DNA from: Haplosporangium gracile
Taxonomy: Eukaryota > Mortierellomycota > Mortierellomycetes > Mortierellales > Mortierellaceae
Assembly: GCA_015499985.1 (NCBI GenBank)
Contig: JAAAUF010000584.1
Span: 1 to 26,630 of the forward strand
DNA: 26,630 bases
Direction: 5' to 3'
Under the pieces are notes generated by a model, which was not told the DNA's origin, did no database searches, and worked only from the letters and a program-made list of their open reading frames with translations. Shown here in pieces: positions 20,408 through 26,630 of the stretch; within the stretch, counting starts at the first letter, position 1; every line of letters starts with the position of its first letter. The position numbers and the translations under genes are program-made.

Positions 20408-20849
20408 CTGTTATTTGTCGAAAGAACGGATGAGTAGATGCAAGGGGAATCCAGAGTTAGCGAGGTGATCTTTCTTTGTACTGAAAAAGAGTGGTCTTCC
20501 TGTGGTGCTGGCTTCGGACCAGGCGGTTGTAGAGGTGGCAAGTTTGATCTCTGTCATCCCGTCATCCTGTGTAAGCTAGTCCATCCTGCCAAGCTGCGTT
20601 TGAAGTCAAGTTCATCCCTCCTTTAAAGGTCTCCGAGTAAAGAAAGGACAACGATGATATTTTGGGCATGGATTCTCCATAGACATGGTATCCTGTGTTA
20701 TTTTGCTAGTAGTTTGGCAGTGTTCCGGGGGATGTGAGTTGCTGTTGAGGTGATCGATGGGTTTGTGTAGCATCGATGGTTGACGATGTCGGGATGGATG
20801 GTTTTCATTGCCCTGTAGCGGTTTCCCTCCTCCTTTTTTGATGCGCTAC

Positions 20850-20852
20850 CAT
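20850..20852 (-). other. RPS18: Candidate single-codon first exon of RPS18
   Basis: An ATG immediately followed by a GT dinucleotide (GTAGCG) lies 443 bases upstream of the exon that begins with Ser2. Splicing would give Met-Ser-Leu-Leu, as the family requires (MSL...PEK). The donor is only fair, and other ATG/GT pairs nearer RPL19 cannot be excluded. Confidence 0.3.
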
Positions 20853-21639
20853 AATGAAAAAAATGAAAGAGGGTGTGCGGATTCTCCGCTGAGGCAATTT
20901 ATCCCAACTCAGTCTTCGTGACCGCTAATTTAACACACTATCCAGCTCACTCTGCTCAACTTGGACAACTTTGCACTTTTGAGGTGGTCGATTACCTTGC
21001 TCATATGCTAGATTTGCTTGACTCACTTTGCTTTGCAAGGAAACGAAGACAAAGTGAGATGATATAATTTTACATTTAACTAGGAGCAAAGTTCGTCGTC
21101 ATCGAGATCGATTTTCTGCGTGCGTATCAATACAGTCCTTAGCTTTTCAATGGGAAGTGCTCTTACTCTTCTGGAGTGTTCAAATTCTCTCTATTTCCTT
21201 TCAAAGCATTCATCATTTCAGTCTGAGTACTCAGTCCTGTCTCTCATAAACAGTGCATTTGGCGATATGAATGAAGGTCTGAAGCTAGGGAACAGTACAT
21301 TGGCGATTGACTATCGAAAAGATGAGTGATAGCTTACTCTTTGTGACAAAGAAGGCAGGTCAAGCCAGCCTCGGACCGATAGGATTGCAGCTGAAAAAAA
21401 AATATGACGCCTGATTGAATGGCTAGCGCCTGGTAACACGGTGCAATAGAAAAAGTTTCTTTGTTCTTCGCCCAGTTGTGAAGAAGAGTCGCGTGGTGTT
21501 CAAGTTTTCCTATGAGCGACCACCTTTTGAAAATGAAGGAGTGACGTGGTCACGAAGCACGTGACGACTAATATTGTTTGAAGTTCTTGGCCGGCTTGAG
21601 TTTTCGCTCATCCTTTTTCTCAAATTTTATTGAATCAAC
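20853..21639. promoter_or_regulatory. Shared divergent promoter region of RPS18 and RPL19
   Basis: The two ribosomal genes are transcribed away from this stretch, so it should hold both promoters. Near the RPL19 side are an inverted GTGAC/GTCAC pair (21541-21553) and CACGTG followed by AC (21558-21565), about 75-100 bases before its ATG. The rest shows no gene. Confidence 0.6.
21541..21565. promoter_or_regulatory. GTGAC inverted pair and CACGTG element
   Basis: GTGACGTGGTCAC is an inverted repeat with a 3-nt spacer, followed five bases later by CACGTGAC. CACGTG is the core site of bHLH factors of the Cbf1/USF type. The clustering and the position just upstream of RPL19 suggest a real regulatory site, but the binding factor is inferred. 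Confidence 0.45.
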
Positions 21640-23477
21640 ATGTAATAACCAGATTCGGGAAGAGAGGGAACAACACAAAGGGAACGGGAACAGGAACAAA
21701 GTCCAAGGGTTTTGAACAATCAGCAAGTCGGGATCAACAATACAACTTTTTCAGATCATTGGGAGTATTATGAAGCGAGGGTCATGGTGTTATTTTGATC
21801 CATCACCCTTCATGGAGGGAATTCAATATTTGACATTCTGGGAATTCGACTTCATCCGAATCCAGAAGACCCATCATCCAGAACCTTTGACCCTACACCC
21901 CTCAGAGGCCTTCAACACCCTTCAGCAATCACTCTTCAGCACCTAGAACCTCCTCTTTCTACAACACATCAACAAAAGGAAGCAGTGAAAAGAAAAAAAA
22001 TTCCAACAATAGTGACTGACTCCCGTCACACCCACTCTCCCTTCTTGTTCTACCTACAACAGGGTTTCTTTGAACAGTCAGAAACGTTTGGCCGCCGCCG
22101 TCTTGAAGTGCGGACAGCGCAAGATTTGGCTCGACCCTAACGAGGTTACCGAGATTGCCAACGCCAACTCCCGTAAGTTGTGGATCACCACCCCTTTAAT
22201 CCAGCAAGATTCTTCAACTCGGGCTTTGTCTTAGGAGTTGTCTTGGCGGGCGAGCCAGGGTTACTGACTCCCACTGGCCAGCCGTTGACATCCATTCGTC
22301 TATTCGCACATTTATCTTGGCTGGCATCACCCATAACGACAGATATCAACACCTTTTTGCACATCTATACTTCGCTATCAGGACGTACTGGAGGAAGAAA
22401 ACGGGAGACATACAAGACGCAATTTTGGTTCACGGGGTCACTGAATTTCCGCAGCAAGGGTCCAATTGTTTGCTGGAAATTGGTGTGATACTGAGGTCAT
22501 TCTACCTGAATGGAATGCTGCCATTCTATTGTTCAGCTCGTCAGACATACCCCCAACAATTCCCCACCCCTCTCGCTTTCACACAGGTCGGGGAGACATC
22601 TTGACTTTTATTCGTTCTCTTTTGGCGAGATTTTAATTATCAGAACAATACGAGAGACACTGGCACGATGCCTTGCTCTCCCGCAGCTTTCCCGCAGCCC
22701 GCAGTTTTTGTGTTCAAGGGCCAAAGAGGGAGAGGCCCTTGCGACAATGCAATCAATAGGACGCATGTCAGCAGCAACACACTTTTTCAGAACAGGAAAG
22801 GAGCACTGTAATAACCCCACGTTTTCTTTTGACTAAAATTTACGATCAAAAATAGGCCAGAACATCCGCAAGCTCGTCAAGGATGGCCTCATCATTAAGA
22901 AGCCCCAGACCATGCACTCGCTCTTCCGTCACCGTGAGAAGCTCGCTGCCAAGCGCGCTGGTCGTCACTCTGGCACCGGTAAGCGCCAGGGTACCGCCGA
23001 GGCCCGTATGCCCACCACCGTCATCTGGATGCGCCGCCAGCGTGTTCTCCGCCGTCTCCTCCGCAAGTACCGCGAGACCGGCAAGATCGACCGTCACTTG
23101 TACGTTATTCTCCTTTTGTTTCTTGTATAATGAGGCAGATGGCATGGCGCTACGTTGGGTTGATATATGTAATGCAATGCGCATCACTGTCTTTTTTTTT
23201 TTTTTTTTGCTATTGCTAAATTTTTCCTTTTTTCTTCATCTTCATCCACAGGTACCACGTTTTGTACATGAAGGCCAAGGGTAACGTCTTCAAGAACAAG
23301 CGTGTCTTGATGGAGTACATCCACAAGGTTAAGGCCGAGAAGCTCCGTGCCAAGTTGATTGCCGACCAGGCCGAGGCTCACCGCAACAAGACCAAGGCTG
23401 CCCGCACCCGCCGCAACGAGCGCGTCGCCGAGAAGCGCGCTGCCTTTACCGGTACCGAGGCCGAGAAGAAGAAGTAA
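21640..23477 (+). CDS. RPL19: 60S ribosomal protein eL19 (RPL19), start codon split by an intron
   Basis: Four coding exons: 21640-21641, 22063-22172, 22856-23099 and 23252-23477, total 193 aa. The first coding exon supplies only AT of the start codon; after a 421-nt intron (donor GTAATA, acceptor CAACAG) the next exon starts GGTTTC, giving Met-Val-Ser-Leu-Asn. The rest reads [80 protein letters not shown] and the basic tail ending AEKKK, matching eL19 from end to end. It is a large-subunit protein with a long C-terminal helix that forms an inter-subunit bridge. As I recall, the yeast RPL19 genes also carry an intron within the ATG, supporting this model. The introns are 421, 683 and 152 nt. 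Confidence 0.96.
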
Positions 23478-23845
23478 ATTACTTTACTCTTCTTGTTTAT
23501 CGATCTCTTATCAAACAAATGAACCACACTTTCTTTCCCTTACCAAATTTGAGAACATTAAATTTGCTTTTCTGTCGCATTTGTTTTTGCTTGTTGTTGA
23601 TGATGTTGTTTGTACTTTTTTTTGAAAGATTCCTTGTGTCACTATCAATTACCTGTCTGGCGGTCCTTTGGGATAGTGAACATGGAAGATCGTTAGTTTG
23701 ATTGGAAGGTGGTCAAGGTGATGATGTGTCAAAAGATCGATTGGGGTGTGGGGAAACATAAGGCAAATAAAAAAAGGCAAGGAACATTCATGATAATTTA
23801 TAAAAAAACCCCTACCCCCGCGACTCAGAACTAAATGACTCAACG
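23478..23845. other. Convergent 3' intergenic stretch
   Basis: These 368 bases separate the RPL19 stop from the SARAF-like stop on the opposite strand. The stretch is T-rich directly after RPL19 and contains AAATAAAA at about 23765 on the + strand, a possible poly(A) signal. No gene is seen. Confidence 0.5.
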
Positions 23846-25312
23846 CTATCGTCGTCGAGTACCTCCAAACCCAGTCGCAGTCCTTGTAGGTCCAGAACTC
23901 GACCCCGCCGATGATGATGACGATCTCCCTCCCATACCACTTCCTCCAGAGTAAGATCCATACGACGACGAACCCCATGATGAAGACGACGGTGAGGCAT
24001 TCGCATTCGCATAGGCAGAGCTTGGACCAGCGTAGGCGTTTGCCTGTGCCTGTCGACGGTTCCGGTTCTGTGCGGCTAGATAGGCTCCCAGACCTCCTAA
24101 CCCCACGCCTGACCAGAACCCTGGTCTAAATCCTCCTGCTTCTGCCGTCGATGATGCTATGTCGAAAAGTTGAGAAGTAAAAAAAAGAAAGTGAAAAAGG
24201 AATATCGTTCAGTTCTGTCCTGTTCATAAATGGATCATATTGCCATTCAATAATTCATAGGTTAATTATTCTTGGATGGAATCCATACCTGAGGGTTTGT
24301 ACTGGTTGCTAGGGTTCCATCCACCACCTCCTCCACCTCCTCCACCGCCACCAAATCCACCACCGCCATGTCCACTAGATGGCCTATAAGGTGGTGGCGG
24401 GTCGTCGTTTCTAGCATCTTCCCGATAATGCTGGAAACAGTTCTTCAAGAACGAGTACAAGATAAAACAGACGACGCTGATCCATGTACCGAGGTATAAC
24501 AGCTCCACCCACGACTGCCTCTTTGCTATTGTCGTTCAGCAATGTGCAAACAAAAATGTTAGCAAATTAACATGAGCTATTACTTCCAATGAGAAAAAAA
24601 CGAGAAACTGAGAAAAAGACCGGGTTACAAAAAAGATAAAGTCTTGTCAACTTCTTACCTCGACGGGTCCACTCGTTGAAGGCAGGATTCTTCCACGTAT
24701 CCCCACCATAATTATTATTCGTATTATACCGGACATTGGTATACTGAAGCTTATACTCGAGTCCACAACTACCCTTGAGGATGTAGGGGTCGTCAGGGTA
24801 GGTGTAGCCCTCACAAAAGACATCTAGTTGTCCGAACCGCAGGTTGTCTGGTAGATCTGCCTGACATTTCCACTGCACATCGTTCCCGTCGAATCCTGCG
24901 TTTGTGCATTGCACCACCTCTATTGTTGTTATGTGTGATTGATATAATAAGGCAAGGCAAGGAAAGAAGCGCTTGTTAATGATATGGCATAAAAAATAAT
25001 ATAGAAGCTGGAAGAATGGAAAGCTCAAAAGAAAAAGCCTTTAATAGAAAAAACAAATGGATGAAAATTACCAGGCTCAAAGTCGCCACAGGCGTTGCCG
25101 CCGACACACTTGATCTGGGGAACGGGGCTGGTTCTCCGGCCGGTAGTCATAAGGCCTTGATGCAGGGTCAATGTCTGCACATCCTTGAGAAGAACTTTCT
25201 TGTGATTGTTGCTCCCGAACGCAGAGACGGTGGAGGGGGTTGTGGCGAGAAGACAGGCGGCGGTGGCGAGTGCCAGTACTGTTGGCGAGAAGAGGCGTCG
25301 TCTTGTTGACAT
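23846..25312 (-). CDS. SARAF (TMEM66) homologue, ER calcium-entry regulator family, 349 aa
   Basis: Four exons: 25312-25072, 24919-24659, 24525-24289 and 24156-23846, phases closing. The start at 25312 gives a signal peptide (MSTRRRLFSPTVLALATAAC, cut near residue 31). The lumenal part carries KVLLKDVQTLTLHQG, PQIKCVGGNACGDFEPE, VVQCTNAGFDGNDVQWKC, FCEGYT and SCGLEYKLQYTNVRY, aligning with the six-Cys SARAF domain. A membrane helix follows at about 174-194 (LLYLGTWISVVCFILYSF), then PPPPY at about 210, a Gly-rich run, RPGFWSGVGLGGLGAYLA, and a C-terminus TRTATGFGGTRRR nearly the same as in animals. In animals SARAF is an ER membrane protein that inactivates STIM-Orai calcium entry; the fungal role is unknown. 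It follows GDI in the same direction, 552 bases away. Confidence 0.93.
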
Positions 25313-25376
25313 GTTGTCCTTCATTATGTTCTTTGACCTGCGTTCGGTCATCAGTTGGTGGTGAGTTGTTGATGGA

Positions 25377-25407
<31 letters not shown>

Positions 25408-25864
25408 TAGACAATATGAAAGATGCAAAAGAGGCGTGCGATGTCAAGAAAGCATAAAATAAGGAACAAACGGTCCGCGTATGTGTTGTATGAATGTGGT
25501 TGGTGCGAGTCGACGGAGAGTGACTGTGAGATCCGAAAATTGATCAAAATATGGGCGAGCAAAACGTGTTCAATGAGCAGTGGTCCCTAGAATTGACCTT
25601 GGCTTGGCAGAAAAAGAACACAAACAACCTCCTCTCTTCACATACACATTATTATTACCCCTCCAAGCAATGAGAAAGAGGGCAAAGAACAAACCTAGAT
25701 ATTGTTTTGGTGTTTTTTCTGTTTTTTTTTTTTTTTTTTAATTAAACGATTGTCAAAACAGACACTTTCTTCATGCTTCTCTTTCTTTCGGTGCGATAAA
25801 AAAAAAAAAAAGATCTCTAACAACTCGAACTGAGACTGCACTGGCAAGATGATGATTTCCTGCC
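25313..25864. other. Intergenic region between GDI and the SARAF-like gene
   Basis: This is the promoter and leader of the SARAF-like gene and the 3' flank of GDI, both on the - strand. It contains a GAA repeat (about 25377-25405) that would read as poly-Ser only if translation began at the more distant ATG at 25447. A poly-T run is at about 25722-25739. No gene is recognised. Confidence 0.5.
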
Positions 25865-26608
25865 TTACTGGTCAGCCATCTCCTTTTGCTCCTCCTCCTG
25901 GGTCTGACGCTGCTTGAGGACAAGGTCGTTGCCGGTGATACGCTTGTAAAGATCCTTGACATCATCGCAGACAGTCTCGAAGTGAGAAGTGGCATCGTAC
26001 GACTTGGAGATAAAGACCTGGTCATCTTTGCCATCCTTGATAGGCTCGCAGATATCAACGACCTGCACGAACCTATTGGGAGAAAAGAGGTGAAGAAAGA
26101 AGTGGTTAGTTACCAGGATCAGTTTGATCATCATATTCAACTACAACTTTTGACAACAACAACGTCAACACAACTGTAAAAAAGAACATACTTGTCGACG
26201 ATGGGTCCGAGGAGGGCAAGACCGGGCTGGATCTCCTCCTGGGGGTTGGCGGTCTCGACGACGGTGGAAACGATGGCGAGGTAGTGGTTCTTTTCGCAAA
26301 CGTTGTGGGAGGCAGAGACACCAGCAATGTAAATGTCGTTCTTGCGCTTGACCTGGTTCTGAGGAATAATCAACTGGAAAGAGTCAACGTTGTCGGTGTT
26401 GGGGATGGGGCCCTTGAGCAAGCAAATGGCACGGATGACGCGGTCGGTCTTGTGGACCTTCTCGGGAGCATAGGAGGGGTCGCAAATGACCTGGGAGCAC
26501 TTGGCAACCTCATCACCAGAGCGAACACCGACGACCTTGCCATTCTCGTAGACAATCTCGTCGACCTTCTTGTCGAGCATGTAGGTACCACCGTAGATAG
26601 CAGAGAGA
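25865..26608 (-). CDS. GDI1: Rab GDP-dissociation inhibitor, C-terminal part (partial, runs off right edge)
   Basis: Two exons are visible: 26608-26192 and 26072-25865, joined across a 119-nt intron (donor GTATGT, acceptor CAATAG). They give about 207 C-terminal residues; upstream exons lie beyond the window, since an acceptor (AATATAG) sits at 26609-26610. The text LSAIYGGTYMLDKKVDEIVY, VICDPSYAPEKV, DRVIRAICLLKGPIPNT, PQNQVKRKNDIYIAGVSASH and DVKDLYKRITGNDLVLKQRQ is diagnostic of GDI. It extracts GDP-bound prenylated Rab GTPases from membranes and recycles them for vesicle transport; it acts in the cytosol. The protein ends in a Glu/Gln-rich tail, EEEQKEMADQ. Codon choice is strongly biased to C-ending codons, as expected of a highly expressed gene. 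Confidence 0.96.
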
Positions 26609-26630
26609 CTATATTATATTAAAAAAAAAG

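Noticed and set aside
22180..22836. Overlapping open frames in RPL19 intron 2, possibly an intron-encoded protein
   Set aside because: No maturase, endonuclease or other motif; frames are short and overlapping; I also found no clear C/D-box snoRNA motifs there.
25313..25447. Upstream start of the SARAF-like protein at 25447
   Set aside because: It would add a poly-Ser segment before the signal peptide and bury it; Met at 25312 places the signal sequence at the N-terminus.
1..26630. tRNA genes, rRNA, CRISPR arrays
   Set aside because: No tRNA B-box with a matching cloverleaf, no rRNA stretch and no regularly spaced repeats were found on reading both strands.

Overview
The window is nuclear DNA of a filamentous fungus, most likely an early-diverging one of the Mortierella type (Mortierellomycota). 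The evidence is a set of short spliced introns with GTAAG/GTATG donors and mostly TAG acceptors, an F-box/leucine-rich-repeat remnant of a kind common in Mortierella, and a T-box transcription factor, a family absent from ascomycetes and basidiomycetes. No tRNA, rRNA, CRISPR array or intact transposon was seen.

Layout from left to right: the last 72 codons of an unidentified + strand gene (1-219); a frame-broken F-box/LRR gene on the - strand (558-1869); a gene-poor stretch of about 3.7 kb holding a 127-bp foldback element and a possible small hydrophobic-protein relic; a three-exon T-box gene of 1031 aa (8944-5633, -); 2.7 kb of low-complexity gene-free DNA; a two-exon twin-CX9C mitochondrial protein of the CHCHD5/Mix14 family (12540-11709, -); a five-exon RBR (RING-IBR-RING) ubiquitin ligase of 1380 aa (17874-12955, -); a divergent ribosomal-protein pair, uS13/RPS18 (-) and eL19/RPL19 (+); a four-exon SARAF homologue (25312-23846, -); and the last two exons of Rab GDP-dissociation inhibitor (26608-25865, -), which runs off the right edge.

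Most of the given gene models were rebuilt by joining reading frames at splice sites. In every intact model the exon phases close and the joined protein continues the family signature across each junction. Most genes are housekeeping: translation, vesicle traffic, mitochondrial import and folding, ER calcium. They form no operon or evident pathway. The only clear co-regulation candidate is the RPS18/RPL19 pair, which shares one intergenic promoter with CACGTG and GTGAC elements.

The most notable items are the fungal T-box regulator inside unusually large gene-free flanks, an RBR ligase whose IBR zinc domain is split by an insertion of about 336 residues and whose first RING has Asp in place of the usual His, and a fungal homologue of a store-operated calcium-entry regulator.
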